Shown: piece after piece, positions 43,850-55,300 of the stretch
Numbering within the stretch: the stretch's first letter is position 1
Layout: the number at the start of each line of letters is the position of its first letter
Assembly: GCF_001315945.1 (NCBI RefSeq)
Contig: NZ_BBBG01000004.1
Location: forward strand, 62,001-126,000
Reading direction: 5' to 3'
DNA length: 64,000 bases
Origin: Methanogenium cariaci JCM 10550
GTDB taxonomy: Archaea > Halobacteriota > Methanomicrobia > Methanomicrobiales > Methanomicrobiaceae
Notes under the pieces: generated by a model
Database searches by the model: none
Told to the model about the DNA's origin: nothing
The model's input: the letters and a program-made list of their open reading frames with translations, nothing else
Position numbers and translations under genes: made by a program

Positions 43850-43882
43850 TCATATGTGAGTATAGAATATATGGTGAGAACC

Positions 43883-44294
43883 ATGACGGCACTTACAGAA
43901 GAAATGAAAACCGCCTTTGCAACAATAAAGGCATTCCCGGTCGCCACCGCCTCAAAGGACGGCTGGCCAAACGTTGTCCCCCCATCGGATTTGTGGAACT
44001 TGTCGATGACGAGACCATCTGGATTGCAGACAACTTCATGAAAAAGACCCTTGCAAATATCCGGGAGAACCCGAAACTCTCTATCTATGTCTGGGGGGGC
44101 CGGAGACGAAGGGATGTTTCCAGATTAAAGGTGATGTCGAACTGAAGACAGAAGGGCCGGATTTTGCAAAGATGCAGGAGACGGTCCGGGCGAAGATGGC
44201 ACAGGCTCCCGCAAAGGGCCTGATGATCGTAAAAATCCGTGAGGTATTCCAGTGCAGTCCCGGGCCGGGTGCCGGGGGGGACAAACTTCTCTAA
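43883..44294 (+). CDS. Pyridoxamine 5'-phosphate oxidase-like (FMN/F420-binding) protein, two frameshifts
   Basis: About 137 residues after joining. FPVATASKDGWPNVVP is the split-barrel start, then (next frame) GFVELVDDETIWIADNFMKK, TLANIRENPKLSIYVWG and GCFQIKGDVELKTEGPDF. Breaks at C6 43978-43983 (4 expected) and G7 near 44094 (5 expected). The family binds FMN or F420; archaeal small members are often F420-dependent or of unknown function. GTGAG ribosome site before the ATG. Divergent from a Cys-rich regulator. Confidence 0.82.
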
Positions 44295-44496
44295 ACTTTT
44301 TTTGAATCGTGTTAGGGAGCTGGGATACGTTCACCATTTCAATTTTAGCCATTTTCTCCGATGTTCCCGGATGCGTGAATTGCAGCGTCCGGATGTCCCT
44401 GAAAAATGACGTCCATCCTAATTCCGTGAAACGGGACTGATTTTTAAAACGGTCAGATTCAAAACAGTCAAACCACATCAAACCAATTTTTACTGC

Positions 44497-46304
44497 ATGA
44501 AACCGTCCTCAATTATCTTCATCACCATCACGGCCATCATCGTGCTCTGTTGCGCAGGATGTACAACCGTTGAGGAGCCTCCGTCCACAGAAATTACCGG
44601 GGGGGACCAGCTCGAAGAATACATGCATAACGCGGCAGTTTATGCCAGAAGCGTTGATAAAGACGAGGCACTTGCGGCATTTTCCGATCCAAACGGGCCA
44701 TATGTGAAAGATAATCTCTACATCTATGCCTATGACTTCAATGGCACGCTCATCGCCCACCCATACCAGCCGGAGAAAGTGGGAACTGATCGGACGAACT
44801 GGACCACGGCAAACGGCCTCCACTTTGTAAAGGCGGCAAGCGATGCCGCACGGAACAAAAGCGGCTACATCGTCTACATGTACCCGACACCGGGAGAAGA
44901 GCAGAAAATCGATGAAGAGATGCATAATCTCTACGAGGTCAAACTGGGATATGTCGAGCAGGTGGATGACACCTGGTGGATAGGTTCCGGCATATATCTC
45001 TCGGACTATATTGACGCAGCGACCGGGGGAAATGCCCGCAGAGATTGCAAAGATGACCGCCCTCACCGAATCGGCAGTTGCCTATGCCCATGAAAACGGC
45101 ACCCCCCCTGCCGCTCTCGCAGAGATTGATAATCAGGACGGTCTCTTTACCGAAGGCAACCTCTACATCTATGCCTACGATTACAACGGCACCCTTGTTG
45201 CCCACCCCCCCTACCTTGCACCGGGCATGAAGGGGACGGACCTCTCCGGGTATGAAGGGCCCTATGGAGTACCGGTCATCAACGTCTGTGCACAGACCGC
45301 CAAAAACGGCGGCGGGTTTGTGGTCTTCGGCTGGGAGAACCCGGAAAAAGGCGGAGCGACCGAACTGAAACTCGGCTACGTCCTGCCGGTGGACGATGAG
45401 TGGTGGGTCGGATCCGGGCTCTACCTCAGCGACATCTTTGGTGAGGAAGAGACCGCCACTGCATCCAAAGGAAGAACCGTTGCCGATGTGGTGGACTTTG
45501 TAACCAAAGCCTGCGACCACGCAGATTCCGTCGGAAAGGAGCAGGCCCTTCAGGATTTCGGTGACCGGGACGGCGAATTTGTGGACGGCAACCTCTACCT
45601 CTACGTCGAGGACTTCAACGGCACGACCCTCGCCCACCCTATCCACCCCCCCCAGAAGGTCGGGGTCTCGCGGCTGAATGCCACCGACCCGAATGGTCTT
45701 CTTCTCGTAAAGGGACTCTGTGAAACAGCAGCCGAAGGCGACGGATTCTTCATGTTCATGTACCAGGACCCGGCCGACAACTTCACGCTCACCCCCCAAA
45801 ACTCGGGTATGTGAAGAAGGCAGGAGATGACTGGTGGATTGGATCCGGTGTCTACCTCGCCAATCTGGTGGATCCAAAAACTGGCAAACCTCTTCCCGTC
45901 ATCTCCGACCTGACCGGATTTGTCAAAGAAGCACAGGCATATGCACAGAGCATGGCGAAGGATGTAGCACTCTCTGACTTCCGTGACCCGGCCAGCGAAT
46001 TCGCCGATACCACTCACCCCCCCATCTATGCCTTCTCACAGGACGGCGTGTTGCTGGCAGACACCACCCACCCTGATGCGGAAGGCACCGATCTCTCTGA
46101 CAGCGTCGGGGACTATGGTGTTTCATACGTCACTGAAGGAGCAAAGATGGCCGGGAACGGCGGCGGCTTTTTGATCTCCACCCCCCCACAGGGTGAAGGC
46201 CAGCGTCTGGACTATGTCCTGCCGGTGGACGATGAGTGGTGGATTGGGGGGCCGGTGTACCGGTCTCCGTGATTGTGGATGAAAGTTATCCCGTGTCTGT
46301 CTGA
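44497..46304 (+). CDS. Lipoprotein with four tandem Cache domains (frameshifted)
   Basis: About 600 residues. Lipobox CCAGC after MKPSSIIFITITAIIVL. Four repeats of about 135 residues each carry the Cache core: NLYIYAYDFNGTLIAHP, then GVPVINVCAQTAKNGGGFVV or equivalent, and a closing LGYVxPVDDEWWVGSGLYLS. Breaks near 45024 (G5, 4 expected), 45795 (C6, 5 expected) and 46247 (G6, 4 expected); after the last the frame ends DESYPVSV at 46304. Cache domains bind small ligands such as organic acids or amino acids outside the cell. Here there is no kinase or chemotaxis output domain, so it may be a ligand-capturing lipoprotein or a partner of a separate sensor. Confidence 0.85.
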
Positions 46305-46393
46305 AAGAAAACCAACTCATTTTTTATTGCACGCCGGTCAGGGAACACCAGGAAGAACATATATCCGCCCCCCCGACTGTCCATTAGTTCCCG

Positions 46394-46790
46394 ATGAACT
46401 TCTCCCATCCCGTCTCTACATGCCCCCCCGTTGATCTCGCCCGCACCATCGCGGCCCTTGCTAACAGCGGCGGGGGAGAGTGCCGCATTGAGGGAGAGCA
46501 CGGGCCGGGAAGAGAGTTGCTCGGAGCCGCCCTCAGGGAAATTGTGCCACCTCCCACAATCATTGACGCCACGGGGTTCACCCCCCCCACAAGAGAGATC
46601 GGTGCTGAAGACCGGCATCGTTTGTCCGCCACAGGTGACGGTGAGTGAAGATGAAAGGGGAATAATCGTCACGGTTGCACCGGGCGAATCGCTCTGCACC
46701 GTCGGGGGGACGGTGGTGGTGATCGAGGACGGGGCAATCCAGACGCTCGGCATCAGAGACGTTATCCGGAGGGCGGGGTCAGGCGGATAG
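46394..46790 (+). CDS. Possible AlbA_2/Schlafen-like small protein (frameshifted)
   Basis: About 130 residues. DLARTIAALANSGGGECRIE resembles the start of AlbA_2 (divergent Schlafen) DNA-binding domains. The frame breaks in a C7 run near 46572; the next frame reads VLKTGIVCPPQVTVSEDERG and IVTVAPGESLCTVGG, ending at 46790. Weak by-eye assignment; function unknown. Confidence 0.4.
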
Positions 46791-46998
46791 AATCGTTTCT
46801 GTCGGTTCCGGATAAGTGAAGAAACAAAAAAATTATCCTCCCGGTCAATTCAATTCTGCCTTAGTAATGGTATCGGGAGTCCCTTTGATCATGGTCTCCC
46901 TGGTCTGATATTGATATTTCTGTGCCTTCAGATCTTCTCCGAATCTTCATTTAATGACAGGAAATACTGTTTTTATGGCTCTATCGAAGTCCTGTCGT

Positions 46999-47253
46999 TG
47001 AACGTTTAGACCCAAAGGGAAATAACCCAAAAAAGTGGCCCGTGCCGGGGGGGGAAAATATGCCCACACAGAAGCCCGGAGAGGGCCGATCTCAACCGGA
47101 GATACCCCCCCATACATCCTCCCCCCCAAAATAAGGGTCAGTGGTGACCCCCTTAATAGCCTGCAATAAATGGCCATTTTAGCAAATAAACGGCATAATG
47201 GAGGTATATTTCTGCGGGAAATAATGTGCAAAAAATACGGCCATTTTACCCTC
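46999..47253. repeat. Dispersed repeat, copy E2
   Basis: Aligns with E1 (29422-29655) in the same orientation. GGGTCA/TGACCC at about 47134-47149 can form a hairpin not preserved in E1. On the minus strand, translations of the two copies share pieces (VFFAHY, MPFI, IKG), but E2 has a stop. This suggests either a decayed coding repeat or a noncoding element. It lies alone in a gene-free stretch 46791-47389. Confidence 0.55.
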
Positions 47254-47389
47254 CGATCTCCGTACGGGGGGGTCGGAAGTGGATGACATAAGGGTGACAT
47301 AAAACCGATAGACAGGAGTCTCTGTTTCCGTCATGCATCCGGTCTGCGCATACAGGCAGATCTACAGAACCACAACCGGACACGTAATA

Positions 47390-48148
47390 TCAGCCATTAT
47401 TCTGCTGTTCGGTATACTTCCTGCATTGTCTGAAATACTTTCGTATCTTGTTTTTTACGTCTTTATCCGATCGTTCCAGTTCCTTGTATGCCAAAAAGAT
47501 CCGGCCAGCATCCCCTATCGCGTTGTGGGCTTTCAGCTTGCCTTTCTTGTTTGCAGGCAGTTCGTACTGGAAATGTTCCGATGCGATTTCATCGGATTTC
47601 AACTGCACATTCAACGCAAAACAGGTTCTGTCCAGAGACAGGCGTTTGTCCATCTTCATCATCCGTTTGATCGTATCCTGAACATCAATGATGATACTTT
47701 TATCTCCCTGATATCCGGATCTCCGGATGCACAGAAGATCGGTCTTCCCCCCGTAGACAAAACAATGCCGGATATCGTATTTTGATGCAACGCTTTGGAG
47801 AAAGACCCCCCAGTTCATCGTATACGGAACCTGCCAGATTCAGCAGACCGGGTATCTCCTCCATCTCCACCATGCGGTTTTTATTATATTCAATATTGTA
47901 GTGTTTTCGGTGTAGATTCGCCACTTCTACCAACGACGGCTGAACCGTCATCATCATTTCATTCGTATTATTCCTCCATTTTTCGACTTCAATATCCTTC
48001 GAAAATGTTTCGAGATGGTCTCAACGATGGTATCGTCATCAGGATCGTACACAACGATTCCCAGTTCAATTGGAAAATAAATTAATTTCTTCGTTCCATG
48101 GATGTGGCCGAATTCCATATCCAGAAATGCCAGTTTATCCCCCCCCAT
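47390..48148 (-). CDS. DnaQ-like 3'-5' exonuclease (DEDDh type), two frameshifts
   Basis: Exo I motif LAFLDMEFG (catalytic Asp/Glu), then PIELGIVVYD. A one-base loss near 48008 and a C6 run at 47805-47810 (5 expected) break the frame. The last piece holds HCFVYGGKTDLLCIRRSGYQ and the Exo III motif HNAIGDAGRIFLAYKEL. Length about 250 residues. A C8 run follows the start codon (MGGDKLAF). Substrate unknown; stands alone. Confidence 0.7.
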
Positions 48149-48241
48149 ATAAAAATAATGTCGGGATGACTGCCAATAAATATATTCAAATAATCGCGCC
48201 CATCACAAAACCTTCAACAAAAAATCAGGAATTGCAGGAGA

Positions 48242-49145
48242 TCACTCCACCGCAACACTTCTCTCCGGTGTCCATGCCGGGTCGACAACACTCAGCATGG
48301 TCGCCGGTGACGCTCCGGTATTTCGGTAGCCCTTCACCTGATCCGGTGCAATCCATGCGACACTTCCGGCAGGCACCCGGAGACTATTTCCATCGGGGGG
48401 TGAACACCTCAACCACCCCCCCGGTGATCACATAGATCAGTTCAGACGCACCGGCGAGTTTGTTAAAATCCGCAGACCCTCCGGGAAGGAGTTCTGCGTA
48501 TGCGACACTGTAGTCAATCGGGAAATTTCGCTCAGGCATCAGCACCGGATTTGCAAGCGTGTAGAGCATCATATCAGACCCGATATCCCATGCAATCCCT
48601 TTACGGGGGGGATCGGGGGGGATAACAATCGGGACATGGTCTTTCCCATCATCCACGTTGGCGGTAAACTCTGTCAGTTCATCCCCGGACAGTTCAACCG
48701 CCGATGAAAAGGGCGGCTGAATCACGTCAATGTAGTGGAGGGGGGGTGCATCTCCGACCGCGGTAATCGACTGCAAAACTCCGTCCGGTAAAATCACGAC
48801 CTCTCCTTCGCGGACGGTCACCGTTGTAGTGTCACAGCGGATCTCTGCTTCTCCACCGGTCAGATAAACAAACTCCGAACTTCCCACCAACCGGTGTGGA
48901 GGGGTCGCATTGCCCGGCGGGATGGTGACATGCCCGAGGCTGTAGTTTGCCGGGATATCCGGACTTTCATCGCCGATGAGCCCGGAATAGTGTCCCTGAC
49001 CATCGAAGATGGAGAACCCTTCCCCCGGCGTGATCAGTCGGATGCCTCCTGCATCCTCTGCCGGGGGGGAGGGATGCCCGGTGAGGCACCCGGCGGAGAT
49101 GAACATGAGTGTGGATACGAAAATGAGACAGATAAACCGGTGCAT
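48242..49145 (-). CDS. Double-cupin lipoprotein (one frameshift)
   Basis: ATG 49145: MHRFICLIFVSTLMFISAGC with lipobox. Two cupin barrels follow. Cupin 1 includes TPPHRLVGSSEFVYLTGGEA and VREGEVVILPDGVLQSITAV. Cupin 2 includes FNKLAGASELIYVITGG, broken at C6 48397-48402 (5 expected), and continues VPAGSVAWIAPDQVKGYRNT. The sequence ends at 48242. Metal-binding His positions are partly replaced. Surface-anchored cupins of this kind are of unknown function. Confidence 0.78.
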
Positions 49146-49341
49146 GAATAGTGAATCTGCGGGAGATAACATAAAACAGATTACCTGCATGGAGAGTATG
49201 CGAAGAATAAAGAACCGGAAAAGAGAGGGGGGGGTATCGCGGAGAACATCACCCGGAGACGATGATGTCACGAACCCTATTGTATCAGCATTTAAAAAAG
49301 GAGGACAGGTATTATCCGTTTCTCCTCACGGGGCGTCTCCT

Positions 49342-52300
49342 CTAATCATTCTTTTGTCTCCTGATTATCAGGAAACCGACACCAATAATTGCGATGATCA
49401 GACCACTCCAGAGCCAGAGGGATGAGCCCTCAGCTGACCCCCCCGGGGATGTTTTGGTCATATCCGGCAGGGGGGGCACTTCAGGCCCCGCTTCTGCAAA
49501 GAGCGCGTAGGTGCTGAAATGACTGATCGGAATTGTGATCGTTCTCTCTCCGGGGGGGTCAGGCACTCCTGCGAAAACTTCCCATTCCCCCCCACTCGTG
49601 CTGTTGAACCATCCTACTTCCGCCTGATTGCCATACCGATTCCATTCTTCCTCTGAAAGTGTGAATGTCAGGGTAATTGCGGGTGAAAAGGTAACTCCCT
49701 CCGGTGTGCAGTTGTATGCATAGAGGGCAGCAGGCTGATCCAATGGCCCGATCTGTCCGGGTGTCGGGATGGTTGCAACAGGAACCGCGACAATACTGAC
49801 CGTATCAATTGGCATACCGAACGTATCCCGTGCCACCACTCCGGCACCGATGGTCAGGTATCCTGAGTGATCATCCGCCCAGAGAATAACCGTGCTCCCT
49901 ACCTCTCCGTTGGGACTGACCGGAAGTCTGGCAGTTCCGGTAAACTCAGCAGGTTTTGTCACCGGTTTTCCGGGTGTAGTCGTCACGGTCGCCTCGGGTG
50001 TCGGTGTCGTCGTGGTCTGAACCGGAGTGGGGGGGTTGGGGGGGTAACGACCAGAACCGGCTCATCATTGTCACCGCTATCACGATGATACGAGACGGTG
50101 ATGAACCGCTCTTTATCAGCAGTTACACTGCCGTACACATTCGTAGCCGTCAGTGAGACAGTGTATGCCCCCCCTACACTCTGATACGTGTGCACGGGAT
50201 TACGCTCCACGGACGTCTGCCCGTCGCCGAATTCCCAGAGCCAGGCAGACGGTTCACCGGAGGTTTTGTCAGTGAACGTGACTGTCAGTGGGGGGGCATG
50301 CCCCGTATTTGGGCTGGCACGGAAGTCAACGGTCATCGGATTGGTGACGGTAATATATCCTGCCTTTTCGATTGTATCCGCACCCATTACATTGGTGATG
50401 GTAAGGGAGACATCGTATACCCCGGCGGAGGTGTAGGTGTGTGCCGGATTCTGCTGATTCGATCTGTTTCCGTCACCAAAGTCCCACGCCCATGAACCAG
50501 GATGACCGCTGGAATAATCGTAGAACTGCACAGAGAGCGGGGCCGTGCCGGTGACCGGGACGGCAGCGAATTGTGCCAGGGGTTCCTCATTCGGGGTGAA
50601 AGCCACGAGTGACTTGATTGAGAACCTTCCGGCGAAAGTGCGGTGAAGGTGAAGATGCCATCCGCATAGGTATAGGATGTCTCAAGCAGTGAGACCTCAC
50701 CATCATCAGACATGCTGAGAATCGTGAAATTCTCCGCACCGCCCCCAGGTATTCACATATCGCTCAGGTGCACTCATCACAATGACTGCATCCGACACGG
50801 TGACACCGCCCAGAGCGGATTTATTGATTGCCATTGTGTAGGCGACCTCTTCGAGTTCCGCATGCTTCTCACTCAATACTCCGAGCTGGAAGATCCGGCC
50901 CACCGTCTCATTCACCGCACCACGAGTGATGGTGATGTTTAAGCCGGTGTCTGCGTTCGTCAGGGCAGAGAGGGAGCCTGAGATGTCTGCGCTGATTCCG
51001 GTGTTTACCTGGCCCACATCGCCGCTGAGGTCAACGGAACCGGAGATGTTATCGATTTTTGCTCCGGTGCACTCACCGGTCCATTCAGACGATTGGTTCT
51101 CCATACCGGAGGTTTGGATGATTATATCAATGCCTGGGTTGCAGACAAGGATGGTCGTGTTGTCATTGGTGATGGTCGCATGCCGGTTCGCGGATATATT
51201 GATGGACACTTCCTGCGTATCATCGTCAAACGTCATGTTGTCGACCATGACCGGCTGATTATCGACAAGAGCCGTATTCACCGGTGTGATGTTGATAAAA
51301 CCGGGTTCCATGTCATCGAAACTGTAGGTGGCGTTGTCTCTGGCCCAGTGGAGGTTTACCAGTCGGATTTCACGCTCGCCGGGCAGTCCGTTGGAATGCA
51401 CTTTGATATCAACGAGCGGGATGGATTCTTTTCCGGTGATATTGTGTGGGCTGGCCGCATTGACTTCAAGCCAGCCGTTTTCGTTTATGATGGTGGAATC
51501 AACTGTTAAACCAGGCATCGTCCCGTTCGCCCGGACATCGATGACCGACATGACCGTCCGGTTGAACTCCATTATGAAGGAGACATTTTTCACGTCATTA
51601 AGGCCGGATGCGCTGACGGTCAGGTATTTGGAAGATTCAACAGGCAGGGTGCCGTTAGGCGCCTCAATCACGGTGCGGGCTTCGACATTAATAAAACCAT
51701 CCACACGGATTACCGGACATTTACGACCCCCCCCGTTCGTGCAGTGGCATCTGTGATGGTCAGTGCCGCAGTCTCTCTGAGTCCTTCGATGGTGTCCGTT
51801 GCTCGGAAGGTGATATCTGCCACCGGAGCGGCAGAACCAGCACTGATGCCTCCATCATCAGATAATACAACCGTAACAAGACCTTGGATGTTGTCAATTG
51901 TTACCTCAAAATCTGCCTCCTGAACAAGTGGTGTAGGGACAACATCTTCTACGGTAATAAACGCCGGTTCATAGGTGATGGCGAAGCTAAGTTCGGTGAT
52001 ATTATCGAGGTTATCTGCAGTCACTGCGAATTCTGCGAAATCATTGGCGGAGATTCTGCCCGTCGGGGGGGCGGTGAGCTCTACCGCCGGTGTTGCACTG
52101 ACAACGACACAATCTTTTATGGTCACTGTAGCATCGCCATAGGGGTTCGCAACGGTCAGTCTGACATCATATGCACCTTCGCTGGTGTAGGTGTGCACCG
52201 GGTTCTGTTCTGCAGAGACATTTCCATCGCCAAACGACCAGTTCCAGAGTCCGGGATCCCCCGGTGGAAGTATCGGTGAAGGTGACCGGAAGTGGTGAAT

Positions 52301-55300
52301 CCCCCCCGGACACCGGGGGGGTGGCAGTGAAGGATGCTGTCGGTTTTGAGCCCGCGGGTGTCAGGGTGAAGAAGACGTCTGCCGTCTGGTTTGCCTGCAC
52401 CTGCACGCTTTCGGGTGTTGTGTTGTAGTACAGCGGTTTTACGAGCCGGATGTCATGGGTGCCGACCGGGATGTCGGGGGGGAGGGTGGTGTTAGTGAGA
52501 ACAGTGGTGTTGCAGCCATCCAGCCAGATCCATGCCTTGTCAGGTGTTGAGGCGACATGGATTGCGCCACTCTCCTGTGAGAGGGAGAAGAAGACATCGG
52601 TGACCTCATCTGATGCTACCATCACACTCCGGTTGGCGGGTCTCAGGTAGCCCGGTTTTTCCACCGTGATGGTGTGCATGCCGGTGGTGATATTTGTAAG
52701 TGTGGTGTTCGTGAACTCGCCAGTGTCTTCACCATCGAGCCAGATAGTGGCGGCTGCCGGACTGGAGCGGACACAGATGTCTCCCAGGTGGCGGACGAGC
52801 GTGAAGCTCACGTCTTTCGTTTCGTCTTTGGTCAGGGTCACAATCTCACTCGCTGAGTCGTAACCATCCTTTGTGACCGTGACATTGTAGGTTCCAACCA
52901 GTCTGTCACTGAGAGTGGCGTTCGTGAGGTCTCCGGTTGCGGTGCCGTTCAGGTAAACACTCGCGCCGGACGGAGTGGAATTGATCTGCAGCGTCCCAAC
53001 CTGTCCTGAGAGTGTGAAGCTCACATCTTTCGTTTCATCTTTGGTCAGGGTGACAATCCGGCTGGCAGAGTCATACCCGGATTTCTGAACAGTAACATTA
53101 TACTCGCCAACAGGTTTGTTTGTGAAGGTGAAGTTCGTGGACTCTCCCGTTGCAACTTCGTTCAGGTAGATGTTCGCATTCGAGGGAGTGGAATTCACCT
53201 GCAATGTCCCGACCTGTTGCACTAATGTGAAGTCCACCCGTTCTGTGCTGGCATTCGTGAGAGTGACCGTCTCGGTCTTGGTATCGTAGCCAAGTTTCAC
53301 AACTGTCACATTATACTCACCAACCGGCTTTCCTTCAAAGGTGAAGTTCGTGGATTTACCCGTTGCAACCTCATTCAGGCAGATGCTTGCATTCGAAGGG
53401 GGGGTGGAATTCACCTGCAACGTCCCGACCTGCTGCACTAATGTGAAGTCAACCAGTTTTGTGCTGGCATTCGTGAGGTTGACCATCTCGGTCTTGGTAT
53501 CGTAGCCATCCTTCACGACTGTCACATTATACTCGTCAACAGGTTTGTTTGCAAAGGTGAAGTTAGTGGATTTGCCCGTGGAGACCTCATTCAGGTAGAT
53601 GCTCGCATTCGAGGGAGTCGAATTCACCTGCAATGTCCCGACCTGCTGCACTAATGTGAAGTCCACCCGTTCTGTGGTCGCATTCGTGAGAGTGACTGTC
53701 TCGGTCTTGGTATCGTAGCCATCCTTCACGACTGTCACATTATACTCGCCAACAGGTTTGTTTGTGAAGGTGAAGTTCGTGGATTTACCCGTTGCAACCT
53801 CATTCAGGTAGATGCTTGCATTCGAGGGAGTGGAATTAATCTGCAATGTCCCGACCTGCTGCACTAATGTGAAGTCAACCAGTTCAGTGGTCGCATTCGT
53901 AAGAGTGACTGTCTCGGTCTTGGTATCGTAGCCATCCTTCACGACTGTCACATTATACTCGCCAACAGGTTTGTTTGTGAAAGTGAAGTTCGTGGATTTA
54001 CCCGTTGCAACCTCATTCAGGTAGATGCTTGCATTCGAGGGAGTGGAATTAATCTGCAGAGTTCCAACCTGCTGCACTAATATGAAGTCAACCAGTTCAG
54101 TGGTCGCATTCGTGAGAGTGACTGTCTCGGTCTTGGTATCGTAGCCATCCTTCACGACTGTCACATTATACTCGCCAACAGGTTTGTTTGTGAAGGTGAA
54201 GTTCGTGGATTTTCCCGTTGCAACCTCATTCAGGTATATGCGTGCACCGTCCGGCGTCGAGTTGATCTGAAGTGTTCCTGTTGAGCGGGTAAGATTAAAC
54301 ACAGCAACCTTCGTTTCATCCCGTGCAGGGGTTATGATCTCAAATTCAGAATAATACCCTGCCAGAACAACCGTGGTATTATACTTTCCACCTGCCGGTT
54401 GACCGGTAAAGGTAAAGTTGGTTGATTCTCCCGTGTTAACGCCGTTCATATAGATTGCAGCTGAATCAGGGATGGAATCGATCTGAAGATCACCTGAACC
54501 AAGCCACTGGAAGACAGGTACTGGAATTTATAGGTGGATACCCGCCAGATTTTTGATGCATCCTCAGCGGTATCAATAATATCAACAGACCAGTTAAGGC
54601 CATTCCCGGTCGTCGTTTCGGTCAGGAAATCATAGTCCATGAATTCGGACCTGTCAGAAACAGGGATACCTTCACTGTTCCCGTTTTCAGCATACCGGTA
54701 ACAGTTTTCGAGAGTACCCTCATTATCACCGACAAGACCTCCATAATCAGACCCGCCGGTTACTGAACCTGCTGCAAAACAGTCCTTTAGGGACGAACCC
54801 GAAATAAGATGTCCAGCAAGACCACCAATTTTGCTGGAGGAAGACGGTGTGGTTACATCACCCGATGCATAACAGTTCACCAGATTACAGGTAACACCTG
54901 AATATCCAACTTCACCGACAAGACCACCAATTTTGCTGCCGGAGGACGACGTTGTGGTCACATCACCCATTGCATAACAGTTCATACACGTGCCTTTATA
55001 GATCCATCCGGCAAGACCTCCGGCAGAACTCCCGCTGGAAATGACATCACCCGTTGCATAACAGTAAATGAGGTCACCATCACCGGGTCTGCCGATAAGA
55101 CCACCAACAGAATCCCCCGCCACGAACATTGCCGGTTGCAGAACAATTGATAATATCGCCGGAATTGGTATACCCTGCAAGGCCGCCGATGTTATGAGTG
55201 CCAATGACATTGCCGCTTACCGAGCAGTTTGTCAGGCTGACAATAGTATCAATACGCCCGACAAGCACACCGACAAAAGACCCTCCGTGAACACCATCAG

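Noticed and set aside
44939-45877. 312-codon minus-strand frame across the Cache gene
   Set aside because: Opposite-strand shadow. The plus strand carries four clear Cache repeats, and the repeated pattern on the minus strand (IVHRQD) is just their complement.
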